Below the pieces are notes generated by a model, which was not told where the DNA came from, did not search any database, and saw only the letters and a program-made list of their open reading frames with translations. This document shows, piece after piece, positions 52,801 to 64,000 of a DNA stretch of 64,000 bases; within the stretch, counting starts at the first letter, position 1, and every line of letters starts with the position of its first letter. The DNA is from Galbula dea. Its lineage: Eukaryota; Chordata; Aves; Piciformes; Galbulidae. Position numbers and translations under genes: made by a program. Where the stretch lies: NCBI GenBank assembly GCA_013399015.1, contig VWZX01001131.1, positions 1,870,812 to 1,934,811 on the forward strand. The letters are read 5' to 3'.

Positions 52801-55800
52801 CAGGAGCTTCCTTCTAAACCTAGCTGACCAAATGGCTCCTTCAGTGTTTGAGTACCACCATGCTTTATCCAGACAGGTAGTCACTTTTCATCTCCTGTCC
52901 AGCAGCTCTGTGTGTGTATAGAAAGCTTCATCTGAGTCATACAGTAATAATCATTGCTTATATAGAAAATCCCTTGTGTACTGTATATTAATGTCTGGCT
53001 GGTAATTTAATGGCACCTCTAGGCATAAACAAAAGTTTATTAAAACAGTAAGTAAAATGTTCCCAAAGACTGGCCTGCATTTTTAATTTTCTCTTCAGCA
53101 TTCCAAAATACAGAGCCAGCCTTCTTATGCAATAAGAAAGCTATGGAGTTAACACCAAGTAACATCACTTTGCACAGCCTAGAGCAACGAGATGCTTCAT
53201 TTATATTCACAAACCCCTTCTTTCCTGATCATCTTTAACAATGATAGCCAAACAAAAATTTGGATTGATTATTAGGAAATGTGTACAACTCCAGGAAGCA
53301 GCAGCATATTGATTTCTACACTCAAACAACTGTCAATTCTGAGATAAGAAGCCATACAGCAGCTAAAACCTTTAAATTCCAGTCAGTAGTTGGCAGTGCC
53401 CTCTGTAGTTAAGACCAAACCATGCTCTGCACTTTGGGCATGTAAAAGTGACACCATCCCTGTGCTTATCTTCGTTTGCATGAGATGCCTATTTTACAAA
53501 TGATTCAGTGCTTTGAAAACTCACAGGTTTTTTTCTTTTACCATAGAAGAGCTCAGTAAAAGGCATATGATTCTATGTATACATGCATCAGCTAGTACAC
53601 ATATTACCACATATTTCCAGTGGACAATAGGTAGACACAGCTTTTGACAATATTTAAGCAGAAACTTGGACTGATTTTCACCTTTCAGGTAAAGTAATGG
53701 AGACATCAAATATTTCAGTAGAAAATCTTAGCTTTTTTAGAAAAAAGCCAGACTCTTGTAGTTTATACTGACTTTTTTAAGGTTAGATGTCAAAGCTTTG
53801 AGCATTCAGCAGTAAGCACAAGATCCTATGCCTTGCACAGGTATCTCAGGGTTTTTTGGTCTGTCAGAAATCAGTGGCACTGCTCAGGTGAGAAAAAGCA
53901 ATAGGTAAGGGTCAGCCAGCAATGCCAGTGTAACTAGGGTGCACACTTTGTGGTATTTCATATGTCCAGTTAAAACATCAGGGCTGATAAGTTATCTGTC
54001 ATAAAATGCCACCACAAAATAGTCAGGTATGATGGACTATATATATAAGCAAACAAGAGTTTGAAGGATCTGGCCCAGCACTTAAAACCAGGCAAATTAA
54101 AGCTGCTTTTGGAGCCTACAGACCTGATGTGGCAGTTAGCCCACAAAATCCTCATGGAGGTCAAGAGGTCTTGATGTGGGAGAAGAATTCTTATTCAAAC
54201 TATTCCCTCAACATGGGCCATTCATTAGGTTTTCTTCACTATACTTTTTCATCTAGAGGTGAGGATGACTGTTTAGGACCCTCACCATTAAAGGCAAGAG
54301 TTCATTCCTATTTTAATATTTCAATCTCCATACCTGTGATTTAATCAATTTTTAATATTGTACTGTCTATGCAAGATCCACTTCTCATCTCTGCTGCATA
54401 ACAGCTGGGAAGATACAAGGGCTGAAATTTTAGCCCTAGTTCAACAGAGCACTTGCACAGTTATTTAAGGTGCTGATTTACTTCAATGCTCTGCTAAGCT
54501 AGAGACCTATGACCTTATACCATATGCAACTTTAAATTGAGTTAATAACTTTTATGTATGCAATGACTTAAAGCATTGCCTTTTACATTCCAGGAATAGT
54601 GAAGAAAAAGAAAAATGTTGGTCAGAGTCTGTAAGCTTTGCATATTCATACTTGTCACAGTTGTTAAGTGTTTGAAAATTCAGGTAATGAGCATACAATA
54701 CTCTGGCTGCCTTTGTATTGCTTGGGGGTTTGCTATTCTACTAATATCTCTACAGAAACCATTCTATCAAGTCAGGTTTTTTTGCCCTCAAATTGAATTA
54801 GCACTTGTACATTGAAGTTTTCAACATCACCCATAAGATTTTTCAACTTGTCAAAAGAATCTGCATGGTCTCTAACCATGAATAAAAATGATTTCAGGTA
54901 TCATCTTTATTTCAAGTTTTATTTCTTGGGATTAATTGAATTGATTGTGCTGGTGGCTTGTTAAACAGCTGCTGAAATAAACAGAGTACTTGTCTTTCTC
55001 TGTAAACATCTGGCCACCTGCTTTAATTGTAGTTCATACCAGTGTTGAGAAAAAACCCCACAAAGCACAAAAAAAATCCCTTCTGTTTTCCAAACTGACA
55101 CCACAGACCTGAAATTGTAAGGACTCCCATAGCAACAAAATTTGCCTTTCTTTCCCCTCTTGCTGGTGTTAATAAATTTTTACTGTATGGATGGAAAATA
55201 AAGTTCAATAGATTATAGATAGTCATAACTTCATTTTTTTTGTATATCCACATGCTTTCATCAGACATCCATGATTTTCTCCTTACGTGAGATAACTAGG
55301 AGTAGCCCCATAAATCTTTACTTCTATATAATTCTCATTTTAGATTTAGCAGACCTAACGCTGATTTGTGTCTCTTTTTGCAATCACATTAACCCTGGTT
55401 TATATCTGTGTAATAGATCTGGGTCTAAACCAAAAACTGTAGATAAAATGCAGTGGAATACACACCCCTTTGGTTTTAACACATTTTTTTACTTCCCCCA
55501 CTCAGCTCTAGGAAAGAAAATAGCATTACCAAGAGGAAATAGAAAGAAATAAAGTCCAAATAATTCTTCTTAGACTGTTTTGTAAGAATTATTTAGCTCC
55601 TTTAAGATCCTTGGACATCTTGATTTTGCTTAGCTATTTTCATTATATAATCAAAACAACCATGGGCTTACATGGAGATAAAAACCAGAAGGAAGTGGAG
55701 CCTCTAGCACTGGAGTAGAAGTGGGCAAAGAGAATTGCTTCTGTAATAAGATTCTGGAATCTCACAGGTACATATAGGTTTGGTTATTAATAGCTTTTCA

Positions 55801-57759
55801 TGCCTAGATAAGCCCCATCCTTAGCAGCATGCATGTGCAATACAAATGAAATATTAATAAGCAGCAGACAGTTGTGTCCAAACAGAAGCAGAGCTGCACA
55901 GATAAGGCTTCTTCCATTACATAGAGCCTTAGCTTCTCCCTCTCTACTGTCCCACTCCAATCAGACCTCTTCACCAGCTTCCTGCCCCAAGCTTTCAATG
56001 CAGTGGAACACAATGCACTAGAGGTCAAGGAGAGAAGCAAAGCCCAGCCAGCTGCCATGAAACACCCAGCAGGAGTGGGGAAGAAAAGTGACAAGGCAAA
56101 CACTTTGTGACTAGCTCCAGTTTTGAGGCCATCAGAAGTCCTTGGAAACAGAAGAACAGTGTCACTATAACTAGAATATGTGAGGGGTGAAGAGCATTTA
56201 GGAGCCAAACCAGAAAAAAAGCAATCCTTGTCCCCACACCACCAAATGGGCAAATATTTCAGAGCCAGGAAACCAGAGTCCAGATTTATTAGTGTGCAGC
56301 CACCACTGCTTAGATGACATTGTTTAGTGGTGGGAAAGGAGCAGGTCTCCAGCAATGCAGCCTACCCTTGAAAATGCTCTCAAAAGGAAAAAGGGGAAAA
56401 TAAACAATACTCAAGAAAGAGTAGGAGTCTTACAATTAAGTTACACAGGAATTATCTGGTCACCACCAACCATCCTGAGCTTGGATTCAACAAATATTCC
56501 CTTTGTCCTACAGTATCCTGGCCCATTATTGCTTTTAAAAACAAAAGCCATGCCCCAAAGGCTGCACATGTGTATCTATACAGACACTTTCAGATGGCCA
56601 CACTTCAGCTCAGTCTCCTCACTGATTTCAAGCTCTGCTCCTTGGGAGAGCTGCAGAGGAAATCAGGAAAGCCACATATGTAATCTCTCTGCTGTTCAGT
56701 CACACAGCAGATTTAGAAAGTAAAACAAAGATTTGCTTTTAACAATACATCAATTAACTTCAGGTACATAGAGTCTGGCATTAGTAAAGTTATTACTAAG
56801 CTGCTAAAAAAATAAATCAGAAAGACAATAATTCAGGAGAGGCACAGCCATGCCCTAGGCACTAGTTACTGAAAGTAGTTACTTGTTTCATGGCACTAGG
56901 AAGCTAGTCCCATCTTCTCAGATCAGTATATAATTTGGGGGCTATCTTGGGATAACCTATTTTTACCTTTCAGAGGAACATAAAAATTCTAATCAGTTCT
57001 CAAATCTCAGGAGTCCAAAAATAATTTGCATTTCTGCATAAAGAAGGACCCAGTACAGAAGAATAATATGGGAAAGATTTGGATTATGTGAACTTGAGTG
57101 GGATGCTGCTGTGGTCAGTCCCTCAACAGGATCTAGCATAGCTGGTAAGATCTACCTTCTTTCAACCCCTCCTCTGGAATGATGCCAGCTGTAATTAGAC
57201 GTTATAATGAGCAAGAAACGTGAATTCACTGCAGAGCAGTGAACTTGTTTCTCCTCACCTCCCGTAATGTATTTCTGCCCTCCTCCTTTATCCTCCCTCT
57301 GTTGTTTTGTAGTTGATGTCAAACAAGTCTCATTCTTCTCATTACAGACAAAAACCTCAGCTCCTTGAAGTGCTGAGAGAGCTAATTCTTGTTGTTCTCA
57401 CTTGTTACAGAAAACCTCCTGCCAAAGGAACCGTTTGGCTTAAAATACTGTAAACAACCTCTCCTCCTCTACCCCCCACCACAGCTTGCTTTTAAGAAGC
57501 CTGTTTTCATAAACAGTATGTCTTGTCTGTTCAAAAAAACATAACTAGGAGTTGCCATACCAGAAAAATTTTATGGAAGGTGGCAATAAAGAAAGATCTT
57601 GACAGACTAATGATGACCTCCTGCAAGCCAGGTACTTAAAAGGCTCAGTTTCCTGCTTAGCAGATTGCAAAGCACTAGCCGAGTGGCACAGCTTCCACTC
57701 GCTTGTCAGGGGTAACACCTGCCCCATGGGCTGCTGTGAAAATACAAATCAAACTCACC

Positions 57760-57830
57760 CATGGCAGGAAGGATGGATCTAGATGATATTTAATATCCCT
57801 TCCAACCTAAGCCATTCTGTTATTCGGTGG
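57760..57830 (+). repeat. CR1 LINE 3' tail
   Basis: This short, diverged plus-strand CR1 terminus contains GGCAGGAAGGATGGATCTAG, then GATGATATTTAATATCCC, TTCCAACCTAAGCC and ATTCTGTTATTC. It keeps the order of the CR1 3' end. Confidence 0.8.
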
Positions 57831-60800
57831 GAAAGATGCCTAACAGATAAGTCAGTCTGATCCCTTGGGACATGAAATAGCCACATGAGCATCAACTTCC
57901 AGTGGACACCAGAAAAGACAGAAAGTAGACAAGAAAATATGGACCTGCTTTTTCCCATTGCATTTCACATCACATGCAAATAGACAACACTGTTCTTTAA
58001 TAACACAGCATATTCCTTTAAAAGTATTTGACAAGCACAACTTAAAGCTAGCCAAGTACCAGCCTCTTAAAATACAAATGCACACGAGCACAACAGCTAT
58101 TTTAAAAATAACTGTAATCATTATCTGAAACAGGTCTGTGGAATTTCTAAGTAGAAAGGGCAGAAAATGCCTTATGCCCATGACTTAGAAATTCACTGGC
58201 CTGTGGTTTTGCACTAAAATTACCATTTCAACTGGAGGCAAAATGAAGTACACTCTTTGAATTTGAGTTATTCTTCCAGACTTCAAAGCTGGGCAGAAAG
58301 TTGAAAAAAGGTGAAGAGTGAAATCTTGATTCTGTTAATACAGAAAGTGCTCATGAAGTCCTTATCTCACTGAAGTCCCACTAACATTCCTGAAAGTAGC
58401 AGAGACCAACACATTTCTGCTGAAATGACCTCTGCTGCTGAGCACGTGATTTTCTCATGGGGGTCCCATATCCACCAGCCAGTGCTGGGTTATGTTGAGG
58501 CTTAAATTAATTCTTAGTTGGACAAAACTCATGCTGATACCCACTGAGCTACTCCACAGACAAATGAGTAAGGCCATCTACAACAGGTGGAGCTGGGTTT
58601 TTTCCCCAGAGATCAGGATTAGTGTTTGAAAATGGAAGAGCAAAAGTCTTGCCCTAAAACAAACAGTTTTACCACATAAAAAGGAAAAGAAAAACCACAA
58701 AAGTCTCACAACTGGAATGATGATAAACCAAAGCAGGATTAAAACAGTGTTGGGGTTTGGTATCCAAGACACTTGCCATGTCATTAGCTTCCAGATACAC
58801 ATATTTCATTGGGAGGATGTGTGCTTGTTGTTTATTAATAAGAACAAAGTTTTTGTCACTTTTGAGTGAGATGTGACTATGTCCTAGAGAGTTGTGGGGT
58901 TGTTTTTATTTTCTGCTGGGGTGTTTTGAGATGTTCCAACCATTGTTTGCTAGTTTGCCTGTTACATTTCTCTCCACCTTCTGAAGTTGCATGGGCAACA
59001 GTTTATTCATCACTTTGCCTTATTAAGATGCAGTTCAGGTTTTTCACCTCTGTTGAATATATGTTTTGCAACCATGAAATGTGGATCTAAGATTCAAAAC
59101 ACACAAGAGTGTAAGGAACCTTTCAGACGCTTTCTGAAGCAACCACATGAGATGCAAGTGCAGGTCAGGCATGCAGAGCTGTTTACCTGTGACCTAAAAT
59201 AGCTTCTAATATCCTGAATCAGTTTAGATTTGAACATTGTTATGCTGGAATAAATATAAAGATCTTTCTACATTTTTATCATGTTCTGATAAAATCCCAG
59301 GTCTGACAGTGCATCTTGACAAAAGAGACCACATGAAATATGTTGCTAATTATTTATACACCTCTTCAAAGGCTCAGTGCTTCTACTTGTACTTCTCACT
59401 ACTCTTACCTACCCAGGCCCTAAAGCTGTTTTTCAATCACTGAACTGAAACCCCTTAGAGTAACAAGTTTATAATAGAGGTTCATAAACCTGGCAGTGAT
59501 TAACAACACAGGTTAATCAAATGAGTGTCGAACAGGCTTTTCCTCCCTTTTCTTTAAAAGAAACTGGCCCCAAGTGTTTTTCCCCTTATTGCTATGTGGA
59601 AATGAATTTGCAATTAACTTCTACTTTTTGGTGTTGCAGCAGCCTCTGAAGACCTCAACCAGCAGCAAGCACCATTGTGCTTTTCAACATGTAGATGCAT
59701 AGCAGAAGACAGCAGTTGTTCCAAGCAGCCACTAAGCCAGCACCATCCCGCATCTGAGCCCCAGCCATGCCCAGGGGCCAGGCACAGGGGCAGAGAACCC
59801 ACCCCACCTGGAAAAGAGCAGCAGCCTCCCTCTCCTGTATCATCCTGCTTACTAAACCACCTGCTTGATGATTTAAAATGTTTTAGAGGAATTTTCATCC
59901 ACCAACATCAGCTGGTCAGCTTCTTAGGAAAACAAAAAGAATCAAGTCCATCCACTACCAAAACAACTGTGTAAAATTTATTCTGAGACCAACAGGACAT
60001 TAAGCCTCCAGCATACTTTACCCAGGGGATTAGTATCTGATTCCAGCTATTTGCAAACAAATTCTCACTGAACATGAAGTAATAATGGGAAAGGTGAGTC
60101 TGGGGTAGTTACCACACTAGATGGCAGCTGGGCCTATGCAGCCTGAACTTCCCAAAACTGGGAGGCAGTGAGAAACCTCAAGCAGAGAACAACACTAAGT
60201 GTCTGCTTTCTAAACCCCGAACACATTGTTTGTCAGTCATTAGCCACAGCACTTTTTTTAGTGTTTTCTGGAGCATGAAAACAGGGGAAAACCTGCCACT
60301 ACCCAGGGTATTCCTAGGTCTGGCTGATTTTTTTAAGAACAGTAAAACATTTAGAGCATTCACATATGTATTAATTCAAAGATGATTCCAATTCACTCAG
60401 TTGATTCTGATTTACAGTGGAATGAATAAAAGCAAAGTAAACCATGTACTTTTGCTGAATGAGTGTTTCTTCCCTTCCTTTGTCCAGCTTGACTGCTCTG
60501 TACACATAGTGACCTTGATAAAGTCAGAGTTGACACAGCAACTCCTAACCTTGCCTGATGCACTGTCACCACCTTTCACACACATGGAAAATCATTTTGC
60601 ACACAGAGAAAATCATTATCAAAATGTTACCAAAAAAGATACCATGTAGGTACAGGAGCAAGTCTACTATCCCCTCAAAGATCATTCATTTTTATTGTGC
60701 CACATTATAAATTACATTTTTCATCATATGTCTTAGGCATAGAAAATAAATGTACCAACCCTCTAAAAAAGAAGCTCCCTCACTAAAACCCTCTATGAAA

Positions 60801-61614
60801 GATACCAGACCAGAGGCATGCATTAACAGTCAGAGCATAAATCTTTGGCAAAAATGAGATTTATAAAGGCTGAGCTGACACAGCTTATCTACAAAATTGT
60901 GAAAAGCTGTGAGTAGAGAGCTTACCCCTGCTAAAACACCACCATATAAAAATACTGACCATCAAAACCAACATAAGACTTTTGCAGCAGGCCCCGAAAC
61001 AGGAAGATTGCAAATCAGCCCTGGCCAAACCAGAGGTCACCCAGCACACAGTCTCCCAGAGCACAGCTTGGAAACAAATAAAACAAAACTTTTTCATCAC
61101 CTTCTTTCCCCTTACTTACCTGCAAGGAGACGTTCTTTCTACTCACCTTTTTTTGGGGTGGGTGTTTCCCCTACCTTTTAGTATCTATAGCCTTACTAAC
61201 TTATGAACTTAAGCTGCTTTACCCTCCAAGCATGTAACCCTTGTCAGGTTCCTGGGCTTTTCTGGTTTCTTGGTTCATTTTTAAACCTTCTGAGCAATTG
61301 ATGGGTACAGACTACAGCATTTTCTCTCTCAACTGAGATGTCTCCTGCCTTTGGGGCACTGTATTTCATTTTTTACAATAGAATACCGTGCTCACAATTA
61401 CATACAAGCCACACTACAACATACAGTGATATACTGTGCCATTCCTTGAGGTAGCACACTGGGACACGAAAGGACAGCAGGTGGAACAGGGAGACAAAAA
61501 TTAAACCATGGTTCCAAAACGTACCTCTCACAAGGTCCTTGCAGTGCTCTGCTGAAGTCCCGAGGAGAGTTTGCTTTTGGCTCCTGTTGAGAACAGAGAA
61601 TTTTCCATCTTCCC

Positions 61615-62095
61615 TGGGAACTAGCAGCGGTGGCTCGGGCTGAGAAGTGGAGAGACCATAGCCCCGAGGCTTCCCTAGCTCCGGGGGGAACTCCATCCCT
61701 GGGGCTTCCTTAGCCCTTTCCCGGGGAGACCCTAGTCACAGGGCATCGATAGCTCCGGGGGGACCCCAGACCCGGGGCATCGGCGGCCCTGCCCCTCCCG
61801 GAGCAAAGTTCCGGCGACCACCCCAGAGCCTCACCCGGGTTTCCCCCACGGACAAGCCCTGGCTGCCGGCAGCCCACACAGCCCCAAAGCACCATCCCAG
61901 GCTACCGCATCCCGGAGCCGGGGAAGGATCCTGGTCCTGAGTCCATCTCCCGGGAAAAAAAACCCAGAAGAGTAGCCACGATCTGCCCTTAATTTCCTCT
62001 CCAATATCCGCAGGGTGCCCGGTTGTGTTCGCACAGACACTCGGCCAAGGATGCCGCCTCACCGGTCACCAGCACGGACAGACAGAAGGACCGCG
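61615..62095. promoter_or_regulatory. Small isolated GC/CpG-rich island
   Basis: About 480 bp rich in CpG and runs of G and C stands in AT-leaning intergenic DNA roughly 15 kb upstream of SLC10A7. Part of the richness comes from the minisatellite at 61652-61801. On the minus strand a consensus-like donor (CCCGG|GTGAGG) lies at 61834-61829, so a non-coding first exon is possible. No conserved peptide is seen. It could equally be only a GC-rich repeat. Confidence 0.5.
61652..61801. repeat. GC-rich minisatellite, 4 diverged units of 36-38 bp
   Basis: Units begin at about 61652, 61688, 61726 and 61762. Each starts GA(G)AC/CC and has a central GGG/GGC, and each ends in a CCGGGG or CCCGG block. 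The units are diverged but aligned in the same order. Confidence 0.75.
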
Positions 62096-62125
62096 GACAA
62101 GACCCTCCACACTGCATCCTTCCTC

Positions 62126-62242
62126 CTTAAGAGCTATTCCACAGCTGTCAGCACTTAAAGCAGACAGGTGTTAATAGTTGTAAAAGCTTTGTCAGGTCCA
62201 ACCCCCTCCTTCAAAAATACCCACGAACATTATAAAAAACTA
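62126..62242. repeat. Direct repeat, copy A (pair with 62357-62470)
   Basis: About 110 bp beginning TTAAGAGCTATTCCACAGCT recurs 230 bp downstream with roughly ten percent change. Shared blocks include CACAGCTGTCAGCACT and GTTGTAAAAGCTTTGTCAG. An A/C-rich tract separates the two copies. Confidence 0.88.
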
Positions 62243-62249
62243 TATGAAC

Positions 62250-62355
62250 CTTAAAAAAAAGAAACAACACAAAAATCCCCCAACAACAAAAAACCCCATA
62301 CAAAACAACCAAAAACCCAACCACCACCAAAAGAAAAAGGTCAAAAAAAACCCCC
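62250..62355. repeat. A/C-rich low-complexity tract
   Basis: Long A runs alternate with CCCC and CAACAA words between the two copies of the 110-bp direct repeat. Confidence 0.88.
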
Positions 62356-62356
62356 A

Positions 62357-62470
62357 TTAAGAGCTATCCCACAGCTGTCAGCACTAAAAGCAGACAAGTT
62401 TAATGGTTGTAAAAGCTTTGTCAGATCGAACCCCCTCATTCAAAAACATCCACAAACATTAACAAAAACT
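62357..62470. repeat. Direct repeat, copy B (pair with 62126-62242)
   Basis: This is the second copy of the 110-bp unit. It abuts the LTR-like repeat that starts near 62470, so the pair may be a tandem duplication made before or during that insertion. Confidence 0.88.
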
Positions 62471-62910
62471 CTGTCAAGGGTTAGGGCTGGGCTGGTCACT
62501 AAATGAGTGACACACTCTCTGTTAAGCACTCTCCCTCCCCAAAGGGAAACAGAAAGGGAATAAGGGAGAGAGACTTAAGGGTTGGAAAGAAAACTTAAAG
62601 AGCTTTAATGAAAATAATAAGAATAAAATGAATTATATACAAAAATACAATATAAATATAATATATATTTGTAATATAAAAAATATATACAAACCCCATA
62701 TCAAACACAACTCCCTGACGTCAATTAATCACCATCACTACTGATGCTGCAGCAGAAGTCCCAGACTAGACCCAGCAGCAGACAGGAACCAGATTCAGCT
62801 GGATTTGGGAACTGGATTCAGGAACTCATGGCTTGGGATCAAAGGCAGAATGCACCCCAATGTGGAACACAAGATTCAGCAATGACCTTGGTCTGAACCC
62901 CAACCCTTGG
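62470..62910. mobile_element. LTR-like interspersed repeat (bird endogenous retrovirus remnant)
   Basis: This stretch has the blocks GGGAGAGAGACTTAAGGGTT, AAAGAGCTTTAATGAAAATA, an AT-rich centre (62625-62692) and AGAAGTCCCAGACTAGACCC, followed by GGATTCAGGAACTCATGG. Their order matches, from memory, a common bird LTR-derived repeat. No gag, pol or env coding sequence is visible nearby. Orientation and exact ends cannot be fixed by eye. Confidence 0.6.
62625..62692. repeat. AT-rich low-complexity tract
   Basis: Almost pure A/T with repeated TATA/AATATA words, inside the LTR-like repeat. Confidence 0.85.
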
Positions 62911-63077
62911 CACTAATTCTCCCCATCAAGACTTATCACTGCTAGCAGCAGATACTGTCTGTGAGAACATGCTATCAACTTGAGAAAGTGCAGTTACTTA
63001 GAAGAGACTGAGCTGGAAAGTAAAATCACTGAACAGAATTTGTTCTGTTCCATCAAATCACTGCACTATATGAAGCT

Positions 63078-63200
63078 AAACCCAAACAACCCCAAAACAA
63101 ACCTAAAAACAAACCACACACAAAAATCCCCTTGCACCCCCTCAAAAAATACCCCAAGACAACAATAACAACCAAAAAGCCAAACACCACTACCACCACT
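63078..63200. repeat. A/C-rich low-complexity tract
   Basis: A 120-bp plus-strand run almost free of G. Its antisense lacks stop codons and produces the Val/Gly/Phe-rich end of the open frame at 63053-63610, which explains that frame's length. Confidence 0.88.
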
Positions 63201-64000
63201 TTGGCCTGCTTTGGGCTAGTGTCTGGCCCCAGCAGGAGCATTTTCAGAGGCAAGCAGCACACTGGGAGCCTGAGCCACTGGGAGAGATAGGGCTGCTGGG
63301 ACCTGTTAGAAAATGTTTCCTCCTTCTCATGGGTGTGCAGTAACAATTTACTTCCTTCAAGGAAACCTGCTGAGACCTCACCAAACCTATGGAGACTGTG
63401 GAAAGCACAGGCTATGCCACGGCACACACCAAATACCACAGCTGTACCTTTTACACCTCTCACATGGGCCTGCAGGACCCTGCCTACCAGCACAGGCATT
63501 TTAGCACACCATGTAATGGCTCTGAGGTACAAAACCCAATCCAATGATGCAAGTGGTAAACCATTTTTAAAATTACATCCATTCATCAGTGACAACCTTC
63601 CCAGAAACATGAGGTTTTCCTCACCTTTTTAGGTGCTTAACACCCCTCACAGGTTTTTTTCCTGGCTGAAAAAGGGAATGCTGCTCTGCAGTGCCTGGTG
63701 TTTCCTGGGGATGTATCAAGAGATCAACCAACACCTCACATGGTGGAAGAGGGAGAAAAGGAGATCAGATTTGCCTTGAAAAAACTCCAGAAGAAGATGA
63801 AGGACACTGGAAACTTGGGAAGGCTAAGAGCTCTGAGCTGAGAACATGCCCATGCTGATGACCAAAGGGAAAATCAAAATATTTTCTCTGAGTTAGAGCA
63901 AGTCCCAGAAGATAGCTGACATACACTGACTGCCTGCCACCAGCCTCCGGGCACTGGGCTGAGCACGCGTGTTCTCACTGCTCCATTTAAATGGCATACG

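Larger units (their letters stand above)
47241..64000. other. Intergenic DNA upstream of SLC10A7
   Basis: No protein-coding gene could be supported in this stretch. It holds CR1 pieces (47358-47694 and 57760-57830), homopolymer tracts, the small GC-rich island at 61615-62095, a spaced direct repeat and an LTR-like repeat. The longest open frames, 183 codons at 55804-56355 and 185 codons at 63053-63610, both on the minus strand, match nothing I recognise. Mammalian synteny predicts POU4F2 somewhere on this side, but none of its coding sequence is seen. Confidence 0.7.

Noticed and set aside
63053..63610. 185-codon minus-strand open frame with a hydrophobic tail
   Set aside because: The tail is the antisense of the A/C-only tract at 63078-63200, which cannot form stop codons easily. 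The rest matches no family.
47241..64000. POU4F2 expected from mammalian synteny
   Set aside because: No POU-specific or homeodomain coding sequence is seen on either strand; it probably lies beyond 64000.
1..64000. CRISPR arrays, tRNA or rRNA genes, operons
   Set aside because: No regularly spaced repeats, cloverleaf-like sequences, rRNA-like blocks or closely packed genes were recognised. The window is vertebrate nuclear DNA.

Overview
This window is vertebrate nuclear DNA, most likely from a bird outside the chicken lineage. It is AT-leaning throughout, with one strong CpG island. The recognisable repeats are CR1 LINE 3' ends, and two stretches resemble LTR-derived repeats that I remember from many non-galliform bird genomes. 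Nearly all open reading frames are short and uninterpretable. There is no bacterial, phage or operon structure.

One protein-coding gene can be recognised with high confidence: the 5' portion of SLC10A7, on the minus strand. Five coding exons were found by translation and by their splice sites: exon 1 46295-46394, exon 2 42911-42993, exon 3 39120-39256, exon 4 35232-35307 and exon 5 6088-6126. They join in frame into residues 1-145 and are collinear, without indels, with the N-terminus of the human protein as I remember it (about 340 residues). The remaining exons must lie beyond position 1 of the window. The introns measure about 3.3, 3.65, 3.8, 29.1 and more than 6.1 kb.

Layout: 1-6087 is intron 5. 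6127-35231 is intron 4, which carries three CR1 pieces and one LTR-like repeat. 35308-46294 holds the three short introns, and intron 1 has an 86-bp minisatellite. About 45870-47240 is a CpG island covering exon 1 and the promoter, with a candidate upstream ORF. 47241-64000 is upstream intergenic DNA with two CR1 pieces, a second small GC-rich island at about 61615-62095 that contains a 36-38 bp minisatellite, a spaced direct repeat and an LTR-like repeat. No second protein-coding gene could be supported. In mammals POU4F2 lies upstream of SLC10A7, but no POU4F2 coding sequence is visible here.

No convincing new biological system was found. The points most worth checking are the 5'-leader uORF, the weak donor of exon 2, the symmetric 39-nt exon 5 with a doubled acceptor, the two minisatellites and the isolated GC-rich island with a donor-like site.
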